Assembly (NCBI GenBank): GCA_965203375.1
Contig: OZ241886.1
Span: 372,001 to 436,000, forward strand
DNA length: 64,000 nucleotides
Reading direction: 5' to 3'
Origin: CATQHS01 sp965203375
GTDB lineage: Bacteria > Actinomycetota > Acidimicrobiia > Acidimicrobiales > Aldehydirespiratoraceae
A program made the translations under genes and the position numbers. Shown piece after piece: positions 53,268-62,126 of this stretch (its first letter is position 1; each line of letters starts with the position of its first letter). The notes under the pieces were generated by a model, which did no database searches, was not told the origin of the DNA, and saw only the letters and a program-made list of their open reading frames with translations.

Positions 53268-53711
53268 ATGGGTGACCAGCGAGGGGTCTACGCGCCGTTC
53301 ATCGCCATCATCGCCACCGCCCTGCTGTTCTTGGGCGGCATCGCCTACGACGCCCCCCGGATCACCGCCGCCCGCCAGGACGCCGTCCACGCCGCCAACG
53401 AGGCTGCCCGAGTGGCCGCCATCACCGTTGCCAGCGGGGGATCGCTGGCCGAGGCCGCCGACGCGGCCGAAGACCGCCTGGCCACCTTCCCGCTGATCTA
53501 CGGGGAGGAGATCCTGCTAGTCGAAATCGACTGCGTCGGCAGCCTGGTGGAGGCCACCGTGGTGACCGGCTACATACTGCGCTCGGCCCTGGCCATCGTC
53601 TGGAACCGCCGGCCCATCGTCGCCACCGGCGCGGCCGAGGCCGTGCTGCTGACCCCCCACGGCGAACCCGAGGCTCTCGACTACCTAGGGGAGTGCCCCA
53701 TCATCGAATAG
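53268..53711 (+). CDS. TadE/TadG-like pseudopilin-type membrane protein
   Basis: A 147-residue protein with one N-terminal membrane segment (YAPFIAIIATALLFLGGIAY), a helix rich in alanine (ITAARQDAVHAANEAARVAA) and a small extracytoplasmic domain with two cysteines (IDCVGS, GECPII). This is the layout of TadE/TadG-type minor pilins, which commonly read G...AIxAPxLxxxxxxxxD.xRxxxAxxxxxxAAxxAA. It is probably a minor pseudopilin of the Tad pilus. A Flp major pilin gene was not found in the window. Confidence 0.75.
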   Translation: MGDQRGVYAPFIAIIATALLFLGGIAYDAPRITAARQDAVHAANEAARVAAITVASGGSLAEAADAAEDRLATFPLIYGEEILLVEIDCVGSLVEATVVTGYILRSALAIVWNRRPIVATGAAEAVLLTPHGEPEALDYLGECPIIE

Positions 53712-53861
53712 CCGCACTGAGCGAATCGATTATGGGCGGGGCGGCTAATTGGCGAGTCGCTTATTGAGGCGCGAATGGGTTATGACGCGAACGGGCGGAC
53801 AGAGAAAGCCGCGGAACCGGCGGGTGGCTACCTATAAGCCCACAGTTAGAATTGCGGCCCC
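53712..53861. other. Gap with degenerate repeats
   Basis: Contains decayed copies of a GCGAATSGRTTATG/GCGAGTCGCTTATT-type segment following the stop of the preceding gene; no gene seen. Confidence 0.4.
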
Positions 53862-56672
53862 ATGGCGCACCTTCCCCCCGGCGCCGGGATCGACCCCGGC
53901 GGGACTCATCTCGACAGCGCCTATCCCGAAGGCGCCTACGAGCCCCCGGCCGACCTCTTAGAAGGGGAGAGCCGTGGCTCGGACAGGAGTCTGCTCACCG
54001 AGGTGCTCGCCGCCCTCGTCGTGGTCGGCCTGCCCGTCGTCGTGTTGGTGGTGCTGGGCACGCCCCGGCTCGAGTCGCCCACCCGATGGCCCGACGTCGA
54101 AAGCCTCGTCGACGGCGGGACCCTGCCGGGGGGGCTCATCCTCAACCTCATCCTCTTGGTCTTGGCCTTGGCCTGGGTCGGCTCCCTGGCCCTGCTCGCC
54201 GCCTCCGTCTCGAACCGCGTGCCGGGCCAAGAGTCCCGTCTGAGCGAGCCCAGCCCTCAGTCGCCCCCGGACGAGGAGAACCGGCGGGGGAGGAAGGGGA
54301 AGAAGTCGCGGAAACAGAAGAAGCAGGCCGAAGACGACTCCGAAGAGCCCTGGTACCGCCAAAGCTCCCCTCTGTTCGCCGAGCCCATCGTCGACATGGA
54401 GCGGGTCGAGCCCCCGAGCGGGGCCGAGCCGAGCGGTATCGAGCCGAGCGGGGCGGCGCCGGGCGAGCCCCCGGGCGGAGCGGTGCCAGCCGGGGCCCCG
54501 GGCGGAGCGGCCGAAACCTACGGCGGCTTCTCCCTGTCCGCCCCCTCGACGGGTGTCGAAACCCCGATGCCCCCGATGGGCGCGGGTCCGATGCCGCCCG
54601 GCGCCGAGTACCCCCTGGCGCCGACGGCCGGCGAGACCGGGCTCGCCCGCCCGGGCGAGCCGCCGGAGGTCGTGCCGATACGGGCCTACTACGTCGCCCG
54701 CTCCGCCGACACGCTCCGCAGCGTCGCCGCCCAGTTCCTCAACTCGCCCGCCCGCTGGGAAGAGGTCCGGTCCCTCAACGCCGCCTACCCGGGCATAGCA
54801 GGCCTCGGCCCCGACGACCTGATAACCGAGGGCAGCGCGCTCATGCTGCCCGGCGACCCCATGCCCTGGGGCAAGCCCGACCCGGTCTATTTGTGGACCC
54901 TGGCCGAGCGGTTCCTGTTCACGGCTTGGGGGCGGGAGCCGTCGCCGTCGGAGGTGGTCCCGTTCTGGAAGGGCCTGGCCCTCGGCATGGAGATCGACGA
55001 GGACGCCCTCGGCGATCTGGGCGAGATTCCCGGTGCGGCGGCGGCGCTGACCACGCCCGCCGGACTGTCGCCCGAGGGCCCCGACCAGGTGCCGACCGGC
55101 GGGATACCGATGCCCCAGGCGCCGGCCGCCGAACCGCCGGCGGCGTACGACGCCGAACCGGCCGTCGAATCTCCAATTGCCCAACCGGCCTACGAGCCGA
55201 CCGGCGCTCCGGCCCCGGCCTACGACTACGACCCCGCCGCCGCCGAACCGGCCGCCCACGCCCCCCTCCCGACCGTTGAATCGTCGCCCGCCGCCGAACC
55301 CTCCGACCAACAGCCCTCCCCGTACGAGCCCGCCGCCTATCAGCCGCCCGCCGCTTACGAACCCCCGGCCCAGCCGTCCTCCGCCGAGCCGCCTACCTAT
55401 CAGCCCCCAGCCGCGGAGCCGCCCACTTACCAGCCCCCAGCCGCCGAGCCGCCCACTTACCAGCCTCCTGCCGCGGAGCCGCCGACCTATCAGCCTCCTG
55501 CCGCGGAGCCGCCCACTTACCAGCCGCCCGCCGCTTACGAGCCTCCGGTCCAGCCGCCGGCCGCCGAGCCGCACCCATATGCCCCCCCCGAACCCGAGGC
55601 CCCCGAGCCTTACGCGGCGCCCGAGCCCTACGCGGAGCAGGAGGCCCCGCCGCTGCCCCAGTTCATGCCCTCGGTCACCGGGCCCGACACCTCGGCCCAG
55701 CAGATGGGGGGGCTCGTCACCCAGCGCAGCCTGGCCGGCACGGCCATCGGCGACGCCATGCTGCTGTGGCGGCTGTCCCGCCTGCGCCAGCGCCGCTCCG
55801 GTGTCCCCGGCGGGGGCCAGGTCCCCGATCCGCTGGTGGAGTCGCTGGAGCGCAACGCCCGCATGGACTCGCTCCGCCTCATCGAGGCGGCCATGCGCCA
55901 GCTCCGGGCCGTGACCGTGGCCCAGCTCAAAGAGAAGCCCAAGGTCATGGCCGTTCGGGTCGGCGCCTACGGCTTCGAGGTGCTGCTCGACGAGCCCGCC
56001 CCCGCCCCCGAGGGCTGGCGGGCCGCCTCGGGCGGCTACGTGCTGGAGCTCAACGAGGGGACCACCCTCGAGCAGCTCGACGCCGTCGGGCACGGGATGT
56101 CGCTGTGCCCGGCCCTGGTCCCGGTCGGCGACACCGTCGAGGGCCCGCTGCTGCTGAACATAGAAGAGATCGGCTGTCTGATGGTCTCGGGCACCAACAT
56201 CGCCTCGGCCAGCCTGTTGACGTCCATAGCCGAGGCGCTCGGGTCCTCGCCCATGGCCTCCGACGTCCGGGTGGTAACGGTGGGGGTCAGCGCCCCGGTG
56301 GGGCCGGGCTGGGAGCGGATCTTGGCCGCCAGCTTCGACTCGCCCCAGCTCGAGGAGCTGCTGGTCAGCGCCTCGGCCCCCGAGCCGGCCAGCCCCGGCC
56401 TCGACGTGCTGGTGGTGGGGCCGGGCCACGACGTCCTCATCCAGCGGGCCGGGCAGATCGCCTCTTCGCCCCGCTCGAACCTGGCCCTGGTGGGCGCCAC
56501 CTCCTCGGCCGCGGCCCGCTGGCCGTGGCGCATCCACGTGGACGACACGGCCAGGGCCGTGGTCCAGCCCATCGCTTGTACGATGATGGCCGCCCGGGCC
56601 ATGTCGCCCGAGCTGGCCGCGTCCCTGTCGGCCGAGGCCTCAGACCAGTTCAACCCCCTTCCCGGTGTTTGA
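53862..56672 (+). CDS. Large membrane protein with LysM-like domain and Pro-rich repeats
   Basis: A 936-residue protein. Two membrane segments near residues 46-68 and 90-113 (VLAALVVVGLPVVVLVVLG; LILNLILLVLALAWVGSLAL) precede a lysine-rich stretch. Residues about 275-325 are LysM-like (YYVARSADTLRSVAAQFLNS then NAAYPGIAGLGPDDLITEGS). A long disordered region follows with a 10-residue repeat AEPPTYQPPA in at least five tandem copies (DNA about 55384-55535, 30-bp units). The C-terminal 300 residues form a folded domain (IGDAMLLWRLSRLRQRR; VRVGAYGFEVLLDEPAP; LNIEEIGCLMVSGTNIAS). Actinobacteria often encode such LysM/BTAD-like membrane proteins next to Tad genes; their task is unknown. Function not assigned. 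Confidence 0.8.
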   Translation: MAHLPPGAGIDPGGTHLDSAYPEGAYEPPADLLEGESRGSDRSLLTEVLAALVVVGLPVVVLVVLGTPRLESPTRWPDVESLVDGGTLPGGLILNLILLVLALAWVGSLALLAASVSNRVPGQESRLSEPSPQSPPDEENRRGRKGKKSRKQKKQAEDDSEEPWYRQSSPLFAEPIVDMERVEPPSGAEPSGIEPSGAAPGEPPGGAVPAGAPGGAAETYGGFSLSAPSTGVETPMPPMGAGPMPPGAEYPLAPTAGETGLARPGEPPEVVPIRAYYVARSADTLRSVAAQFLNSPARWEEVRSLNAAYPGIAGLGPDDLITEGSALMLPGDPMPWGKPDPVYLWTLAERFLFTAWGREPSPSEVVPFWKGLALGMEIDEDALGDLGEIPGAAAALTTPAGLSPEGPDQVPTGGIPMPQAPAAEPPAAYDAEPAVESPIAQPAYEPTGAPAPAYDYDPAAAEPAAHAPLPTVESSPAAEPSDQQPSPYEPAAYQPPAAYEPPAQPSSAEPPTYQPPAAEPPTYQPPAAEPPTYQPPAAEPPTYQPPAAEPPTYQPPAAYEPPVQPPAAEPHPYAPPEPEAPEPYAAPEPYAEQEAPPLPQFMPSVTGPDTSAQQMGGLVTQRSLAGTAIGDAMLLWRLSRLRQRRSGVPGGGQVPDPLVESLERNARMDSLRLIEAAMRQLRAVTVAQLKEKPKVMAVRVGAYGFEVLLDEPAPAPEGWRAASGGYVLELNEGTTLEQLDAVGHGMSLCPALVPVGDTVEGPLLLNIEEIGCLMVSGTNIASASLLTSIAEALGSSPMASDVRVVTVGVSAPVGPGWERILAASFDSPQLEELLVSASAPEPASPGLDVLVVGPGHDVLIQRAGQIASSPRSNLALVGATSSAAARWPWRIHVDDTARAVVQPIACTMMAARAMSPELAASLSAEASDQFNPLPGV

Positions 56673-58218
56673 CCCGAGGGACCAGATGCACGCACTTCCG
56701 ACACCCTTGAGCCGCGTCCGCAGACTCGCCCGAAGAACTGAGGCCGTCCGCCGTCGCCGCCGCACCGCCGTCACCCGAGCCGCCGTCGCCCGCACCGCTG
56801 TCGCCGTCATCGCCGCGGTCGCCTTGCTGGCCTCGGCCTGCGGCGGCATGGAGGAAACCTCCCCGATCCAGGGCGCGGCCAACCCGGAGAACCGCACCGT
56901 CGAGGCCAGCAGCCTGATGTCGACCCGGCCCGGCGCGGGCATCGACGCGGCCGGCGGGGTCCTGCACGGCAGCAGCGAGTGCCCCGAGGACCCGGCGCCC
57001 GGCGACCCCAACGTCCGCAGCATCGCCTGGTACGGCCCCGACTTCGACGAGCTGGCCTCCATCGGCCTGGAGGCCCTCGACCTCGACGACCCGGTCCTGA
57101 TGCTCGAGTCCTACGTCGCCGAGATCAACCGCCACGGAGGGCTCAACGGCCACTGCTTCCGGGTTGACTCCTACATCTGGAGCCTGGCCAATCCCGCCGA
57201 GTCGATAGGGCGGATCTGCGCCGAGATGCCGCCCACGCAGCCCTTGACCGTCATGGCCCTGGGCATGGACTCGTTCGCCTTCCAGTGCCTCACCGCCGCC
57301 GCCGGCATCCCCGCGGTCACCATCCTCAGCCCCCGGAGCTGGGCCGAGATGAGCATGGGGATGGCGGCCGGGCACTACTTCGACGACCGCGGCACCCGGG
57401 AGGCCCTGCTGGCCGGCAGCCTGGAAGTGGCCGCTGGGGCCGATGGGATCGACGTAACCGACCGCATCGGCCTGCTGTACACCGCCGACAGCGAGCGCGA
57501 GGTGGCCGAGGGCACAGCCGAGCGCCTGGGGCTGCGGCTCACCACCTTCGCCGCCGTCCCCCAGGCCGAGGCGGAGGTCCCGGACTTTCTGACCGTCACC
57601 GCGGCCCAATGGCAGAACGAGGGCGTGACCGCGGTGGCCACCACCGCCCCATGGGAGGATGTCAGCGGGTTCATGACCGAGGCCGAAGCGCTGGACTGGC
57701 TGCCCACCTGGGTGACCTCCGACCTTCAGACCGCCACCCTGGTTCTCGACGACGCCCCCGACCGCCAGGCCCGGAACCTGATCCAGGCCAGCGCCTGGAG
57801 AGCGCCCGGCGACCCGATCAGCACCCTGGACCAGGGCTGCGTGAGCCTGCGCAACACCTCGGGTGCCGAGGTGTTCGGATACCGGCTCCACACCGACGCC
57901 TGGATTCTCCTGAACTCGCTGTGCGACCTCCTCGACATCACCTTCAGCGCGGTGTCGCGGGCCGAGATCCCGCTGACCAACGAGTCGATGGCCGCCGCCT
58001 TGGCCAATTCGAGCCTCGAGACCCCGCACGGCTCGCTCATCGGCTTCGAAGCCGGCAGCCAGTTCGGCCCCAACCGCCTGCGGGCCCTGCAAGCCGACCC
58101 CGACTGCGCCCTCAACCCCTGGGGCTGCCTGCGGCCAGTCACCTCCTGGTTCGAGCTGGCTCCCATCACTCCGCCGGCCATGGCCGCCGCTGGCGCTGAA
58201 GGCGCGGCCGGTGGCTAG
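56665..58218 (+). CDS. Type-1 periplasmic-binding lipoprotein
   Basis: A 517-residue protein from GTG 56665, overlapping the preceding stop; an ATG at 56686 is an alternative. The export signal is arginine-rich with a hydrophobic core (AVAVIAAVALLASACGG), the Cys being the lipidation site. The body resembles ABC-type branched-chain amino acid/amide binding proteins: VLMLESYVAEINRHGGLNG, GMDSFAFQCLTAAAGIP, PWEDVSGFMTEAEALDWLPTW. No partner permeases of that ABC class follow; the next genes are NitT/TauT type. It could be a sensor or an orphan binding protein for a small nitrogen compound. Confidence 0.75.
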   Translation: MFDPRDQMHALPTPLSRVRRLARRTEAVRRRRRTAVTRAAVARTAVAVIAAVALLASACGGMEETSPIQGAANPENRTVEASSLMSTRPGAGIDAAGGVLHGSSECPEDPAPGDPNVRSIAWYGPDFDELASIGLEALDLDDPVLMLESYVAEINRHGGLNGHCFRVDSYIWSLANPAESIGRICAEMPPTQPLTVMALGMDSFAFQCLTAAAGIPAVTILSPRSWAEMSMGMAAGHYFDDRGTREALLAGSLEVAAGADGIDVTDRIGLLYTADSEREVAEGTAERLGLRLTTFAAVPQAEAEVPDFLTVTAAQWQNEGVTAVATTAPWEDVSGFMTEAEALDWLPTWVTSDLQTATLVLDDAPDRQARNLIQASAWRAPGDPISTLDQGCVSLRNTSGAEVFGYRLHTDAWILLNSLCDLLDITFSAVSRAEIPLTNESMAAALANSSLETPHGSLIGFEAGSQFGPNRLRALQADPDCALNPWGCLRPVTSWFELAPITPPAMAAAGAEGAAGG

Positions 58219-59341
58219 CCGCCGCCCCCGGGCGGGCCGCCCGCGCCCGCTCTGGGCCGCTGCCCGGTCCGGCCGCCGCCTCGCCCTGTGGCTGGCGCCG
58301 CTGACCGCGGCCTGCGTCCTGGCCGCGGCCTGCGGCGGATCGGCTGCCACCAGCCCGGGGGCCGAACCCTCCGGCCAGGCTCAGGCCCAGCCGGCCGACG
58401 GCCCCGTCATCCGGCTCGCCCTCCCGCCCGACCCCCTGTGGGACTGGCTCAACGACAGCGGTGCCATGGCCGGGTGGGAGGAGTCCAACGGCGTCCGCGT
58501 CGCCGCCAGCCAAGCCTTCGACCAGTTCGGCGCCTTCGCCGGGAACCACGCCGACATCGTGGTCATCAACGCCGCCGACGTGCCCAACATCGTGCAGCAG
58601 TCCCGGCGCGAGGCGGTGATCCTCGGCAAGTACACCTTCGACCGCAGTTTCATCGGAGTGGGGCGCTACTCCACGGCCGAGACTCTGGCCGACTTGGGCG
58701 GAACCCGGATCGCCGTCCACAGCCCGGTGGAGTCCACCCTGCTGTGGGGGGTCATCACCGAGGCCCTGCACGACCTCCGCTTCCGCCTCGACGGCGGCAG
58801 CGACTTCGACTTGGTGGTGGCCGACCCGGCCCGGCTCGCCGATCTGGTCATGCGAGGCGACGTCGACGCCTGTGTCTGCCTGCCCGATCTCAGCGTCTCC
58901 TACCTGGCCGACAGGGAGCTGAAGCCCCTTTACGAGGGCCGGTCCGCGGCCCGCATCTACGCCGATCAGATCGCGGCCGGCCCCGACCCGGGGCTGCCTT
59001 TCGGCGACGTCTTCGTGGCCGACAAGGCCTGGTACGGCCAGAATGGCGAGGCCGCCGAATCCTTCCTGTCCCTGTGGTCGTGGGCTTTGGGGGAATGGCA
59101 GCAGAACCGGCCGGCGCTGGTGGCCAGCTATCCGCATCACTTCTCGGTTCAAGGCGACGAAGAGGTGGAATGGCTCGTCTCCTACATGGAAGACAACGAC
59201 TGGATCGCCCCGTCGCCATACGTGAGCCAAGGGGAGGCAAAGACCCAGGCTGATACATTTTCACAGATGAAGGAGGCCGAACTGATCGATCAGAACACTG
59301 CCGAACCGGAGGTAATCGTCTCCGGTTCTTCGGGCTCTTGA
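58211..59341 (+). CDS. NitT/TauT-type substrate-binding lipoprotein (NMT1/THI5-like)
   Basis: A 376-residue binding protein starting at GTG 58211, which overlaps the previous stop. An arginine-rich signal ends at VLAAACGG (lipobox). The NMT1/SsuA-like body includes VIRLALPPDPLWDWLN, NHADIVVINAADVPNIV, VILGKYTFDRSFIGVG, LADLGGTRIAVHSPVESTLL and VMRGDVDACVCLPDLSVSYL (the doing-nothing hinge of this family). It delivers a small oxyanion, sulfonate, pyrimidine or amide substrate to the two permeases and ATPase that follow. Substrate is open; urea or formamide derivatives would fit the urease locus, but this is speculation. Confidence 0.88.
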   Translation: MASRRPRAGRPRPLWAAARSGRRLALWLAPLTAACVLAAACGGSAATSPGAEPSGQAQAQPADGPVIRLALPPDPLWDWLNDSGAMAGWEESNGVRVAASQAFDQFGAFAGNHADIVVINAADVPNIVQQSRREAVILGKYTFDRSFIGVGRYSTAETLADLGGTRIAVHSPVESTLLWGVITEALHDLRFRLDGGSDFDLVVADPARLADLVMRGDVDACVCLPDLSVSYLADRELKPLYEGRSAARIYADQIAAGPDPGLPFGDVFVADKAWYGQNGEAAESFLSLWSWALGEWQQNRPALVASYPHHFSVQGDEEVEWLVSYMEDNDWIAPSPYVSQGEAKTQADTFSQMKEAELIDQNTAEPEVIVSGSSGS

Positions 59342-59375
59342 CCCGGGTCTGACAGCATCGAAGGACGGTTCTGAA

Positions 59376-60227
59376 GTGTCGGCCATACCATCTGTCGCAC
59401 CCGACGCAATATCTCAGCTCTCGGCCCTGGAGCTGCGCCGGTCGGTCTGGCGCCGCTGGGGCGTCCGCTCCGTCGTCGTCGTCGGCTGGGCCGTGTTCAT
59501 CGTGCTTTGGTACCTGGCCTCCTATCTGGTCACCCGCTTTCGGGGTCCGGCTCTGCTGCCGCCACCCCACACGATCGTCGACCGGGCGTGGGATCTGATC
59601 ACCGAGGGCGGCTTCGGCGCCAGTCTCATGTCCAGCATCACCCGGCTGCTGGGCGGTTTCTTGCTCGCTTTGGCGGTGGGCGCCGTCCTGGGCTTGGTCA
59701 TCGCCTACAACGACTGGTGGCGAAACCTGCTGCAGATCCCGCTGCAGTTGACGACCAGCCTGCCCACCATCAGCCTGGCGGTGTTGACCCTGATCCTGTT
59801 CGGCATCTCCCCTCTGGGACCGGTGCTGGTGACCATGCTGGTGGCGCTGCCCTATATCGCTCGCAACGTGGCCCAGGGAATCACCGGCGTCGACCGCAAC
59901 CTGATCGTGATGAGCGAGGCGTTCGGGCGGACCCGCCAGCAGATCATAAAAGACATCCTGATCCCCTCGTCCGTCCTGTCCACTCTGGGAGGGGCCCGGG
60001 TGGCCTTCGCGGTGGCCTGGAGGATGGAGCTGCTGGCCGAGGTGTTCGCCTCCTCCCAGGGGATCGGCTTCCAGATCAGGCGAAGCTTCGAGAGCTATGA
60101 CACCCAGGCCCTGCTGGCCTGGACGACGTTGTTCGTGGCGGTGATGCTGGTGTTTGAGAACTTGGTCTTGCGCCGGATCGACCGCTGGGCCGGCCGCTGG
60201 CGCATGCAGGAATGGGGCGCGGCCTGA
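59376..60227 (+). CDS. ABC transporter permease, NitT/TauT (SsuC) family
   Basis: A 283-residue permease with six membrane spans. The first is VVVVGWAVFIVLWYLASYL; others include LLGGFLLALAVGAVLGLVIA and LPTISLAVLTLILFGISPLG. The EAA loop is intact: ITGVDRNLIVMSEAFGRTR then IKDILIPSSVLSTLGG. GTG at 59376 follows an AAGGACGG site. Heterodimeric partner of the permease at 60328-61221. The stop lies in a 32-bp duplicated segment. Confidence 0.92.
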   Translation: MSAIPSVAPDAISQLSALELRRSVWRRWGVRSVVVVGWAVFIVLWYLASYLVTRFRGPALLPPPHTIVDRAWDLITEGGFGASLMSSITRLLGGFLLALAVGAVLGLVIAYNDWWRNLLQIPLQLTTSLPTISLAVLTLILFGISPLGPVLVTMLVALPYIARNVAQGITGVDRNLIVMSEAFGRTRQQIIKDILIPSSVLSTLGGARVAFAVAWRMELLAEVFASSQGIGFQIRRSFESYDTQALLAWTTLFVAVMLVFENLVLRRIDRWAGRWRMQEWGAA

Positions 60228-60302
60228 TGGGCTGCGCATACCCGGTCAGCTCGCGGTCGGTTCACGGCCGGGCGCATGCAGGAATGGGGCGCGGCCTGAT
60301 GG
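60199..60302. repeat. 32-bp perfect duplication over a permease stop codon
   Basis: The segment 60199-60230, beginning GGCGCATGCAGGAATGGGGC and including the permease stop TGA, is repeated without change at 60271-60302, 72 bp later, before the next permease gene. Confidence 0.92.
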
Positions 60303-60327
60303 CCGTCACCCTTCGGAGGGCGGCCCG

Positions 60328-61221
60328 ATGAGCCAGGTCGGCGCCTTCGGTCCGCCGCCCGACCTCCTGCCCGAGACGGCCGCGCCGCCGGTCGGGTTCG
60401 GGGGCGCCGGGCCACCCCCGTCGAGGAGCCGGTGGCGCCGACCCGGCTTCGTGCGCCTGCTGGGCGTGGTGGCGATGGTGCTGCTCTGGGTCCTCATCGC
60501 CGCCGGCAACGAGAACGTGCCCGGCATCGGCGAGGTCTTCGATTTCCTCTGGATCGAGATCACCGGCGGCTCCCACGGCGGCATGGTGCTGAGGGGCGAG
60601 TTCCTGGCGCCGCTGCTGGACAGCCTGCAGCGCTACGCCATCGGCCTGGTCATCGGCATTCCGCTCGGGGTGGGCCTGGGGCTGCTGCTCGGCGCCTCCT
60701 CGTTCGCCCGGGGCCTGCTCAACGACACCACCCTGGCCCTGCTGGCCCTGCCCACCGTGGTCTGGGCCTTCCTGGCCTTCTTGTGGTTCGGCCTGACCGA
60801 CTCGGGCCCGGTCATCGCCGTGGTGCTGACCGTGGTGCCGTTCGTGGCCGTGAACGTGAGCGCCGGGGTGCGCGGCATCGACCCGAACCTGGTGGAGATG
60901 TCGCGGTCGTTCCGGGTGCCCTGGACCCGCAGAACCCGCCACCTGCTCATGGGCGGGACCCTGCCCAACGCCTGCACCGGGATACGGCTGGCCTTCACCG
61001 CCGGCTGGAACAGCCTGCTGATCGTGGAGTGGTTCGGGGCCACGTCCGGGGTGGGCTGGAGGGCCCGGTTCTGGTACGACGCCCTGCGCTACCCCGGCTT
61101 CGTGGCCTGGGTGCTGGTCTATGTGGTGCTGATCGTCGCAATAGACCGGTTGCTGCTGCTGCCGCTGGAGCGCCGGGCCTTCCGCTGGAACGAGCGCCCG
61201 GTGCTGACGACGAGGCCCTGA
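60328..61221 (+). CDS. ABC transporter permease, NitT/TauT family (second subunit)
   Basis: A 297-residue permease from ATG 60328, placed after CGGAGGG; the frame is open further upstream only through the duplicated segment. Spans include FVRLLGVVAMVLLWVLIAAG, YAIGLVIGIPLGVGLGLLLG and VIAVVLTVVPFVAVNVSAGV; the EAA loop reads VRGIDPNLVEMSRSFRVPW then LLMGGTLPNACTGIR. A glycine/proline-rich N-terminal leader of about 40 residues is unusual. It forms the channel with the upstream permease. Confidence 0.9.
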   Translation: MSQVGAFGPPPDLLPETAAPPVGFGGAGPPPSRSRWRRPGFVRLLGVVAMVLLWVLIAAGNENVPGIGEVFDFLWIEITGGSHGGMVLRGEFLAPLLDSLQRYAIGLVIGIPLGVGLGLLLGASSFARGLLNDTTLALLALPTVVWAFLAFLWFGLTDSGPVIAVVLTVVPFVAVNVSAGVRGIDPNLVEMSRSFRVPWTRRTRHLLMGGTLPNACTGIRLAFTAGWNSLLIVEWFGATSGVGWRARFWYDALRYPGFVAWVLVYVVLIVAIDRLLLLPLERRAFRWNERPVLTTRP

Positions 61222-61251
61222 TCGCGATAGCCCTGACGACGAGGTAACCAA

Positions 61252-62019
61252 ATGGCCACCGTACTGATCGACAACCTCACCAAGATCTTCCCGCCGACGG
61301 CCACCCACCCCAACCAGGTGCAGGCCCTCGGCGGGGTGAGCATCTCGGTGACCGGGAACGTGCTGGTGGCCATCGTCGGCCCGTCCGGCAGCGGCAAGAC
61401 GACGCTGCTCAACATCGTGGCCGGGGTGGAGGCGCCCACCTCGGGGACGGTGCGCACCGTGCAGGACAGCGTGCCGGCCCAGATCAGCTACGTGTTCCAG
61501 GAGCCCCGGCTGCTGCCGTGGCGCACCGTGGTCGACAACATGCTCTACGTGAAGGACCGCAAGTCGGACCGATCCCGGCGCGAGGCCGAGTTCTACCTGT
61601 CCATGGTGGGCCTGAGCGAAGTGGCCGACCTGTACCCGTCGCAGCTCTCGGCCGGCATGCAGCAGCGGGTGGGGATCGCCCGGGCCTTCCTGGTCAACCC
61701 GGACGTGCTGTTGATGGACGAGCCCTTCAGCCACCTGGACGCCCTCACCGGCCGGTCGCTGCGCGAGTATCTGCAGCGCATCTGGCTGCAGACCCGCAAG
61801 ACGGCCTTGCTGGTCACCCACGACGTGAACGAGGCGGTGGAGCTGGCCGACCGGATCGTGATGCTGCGCCCCGGCGGGGTCGTCTACGACGACATCCCCG
61901 TGGACCTGCCCCGGCCCCGCTACCCCGACAACCCGGCCGTCCGCGACGTGCAGACCGACGTGCTGCGCCGGTTCGACTCCATGGGCGCAGCCGTGCAGTT
62001 CGGCGGCGCCAGGCGCTAA
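61252..62019 (+). CDS. ABC transporter ATP-binding protein, NitT/TauT family
   Basis: A 255-residue ATPase: Walker A GPSGSGKTTLLNIVAG near residue 44, Q-loop YVFQEPRLLPWRTVVDN, signature LSAGMQQRVGIARAF (LSGGQ variant), Walker B VLLMDEPFSHLDALTG, and the switch histidine in LLVTHDVNEAV. This is the SsuB/TauB pattern. ATG at 61252 follows a duplicated CTGACGACGAGG segment (61204-61215 and 61233-61244). It completes the transporter begun at 58211. Confidence 0.95.
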   Translation: MATVLIDNLTKIFPPTATHPNQVQALGGVSISVTGNVLVAIVGPSGSGKTTLLNIVAGVEAPTSGTVRTVQDSVPAQISYVFQEPRLLPWRTVVDNMLYVKDRKSDRSRREAEFYLSMVGLSEVADLYPSQLSAGMQQRVGIARAFLVNPDVLLMDEPFSHLDALTGRSLREYLQRIWLQTRKTALLVTHDVNEAVELADRIVMLRPGGVVYDDIPVDLPRPRYPDNPAVRDVQTDVLRRFDSMGAAVQFGGARR

Positions 62020-62126
62020 AGCTCAGCCCGACCCAGAGGGCAAAGAGTTATCGGCGCTACGGAAATCTGGAATTGGCGCGATTTGTGGCGCGGACCAGCG
62101 AAGAATCCACAACTGTGAATGAGTTG

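Noticed and set aside
53268..53711. Flp major pilin
   Set aside because: Too long, and with a two-cysteine domain after the membrane helix; TadE/TadG-type minor pilin fits better.
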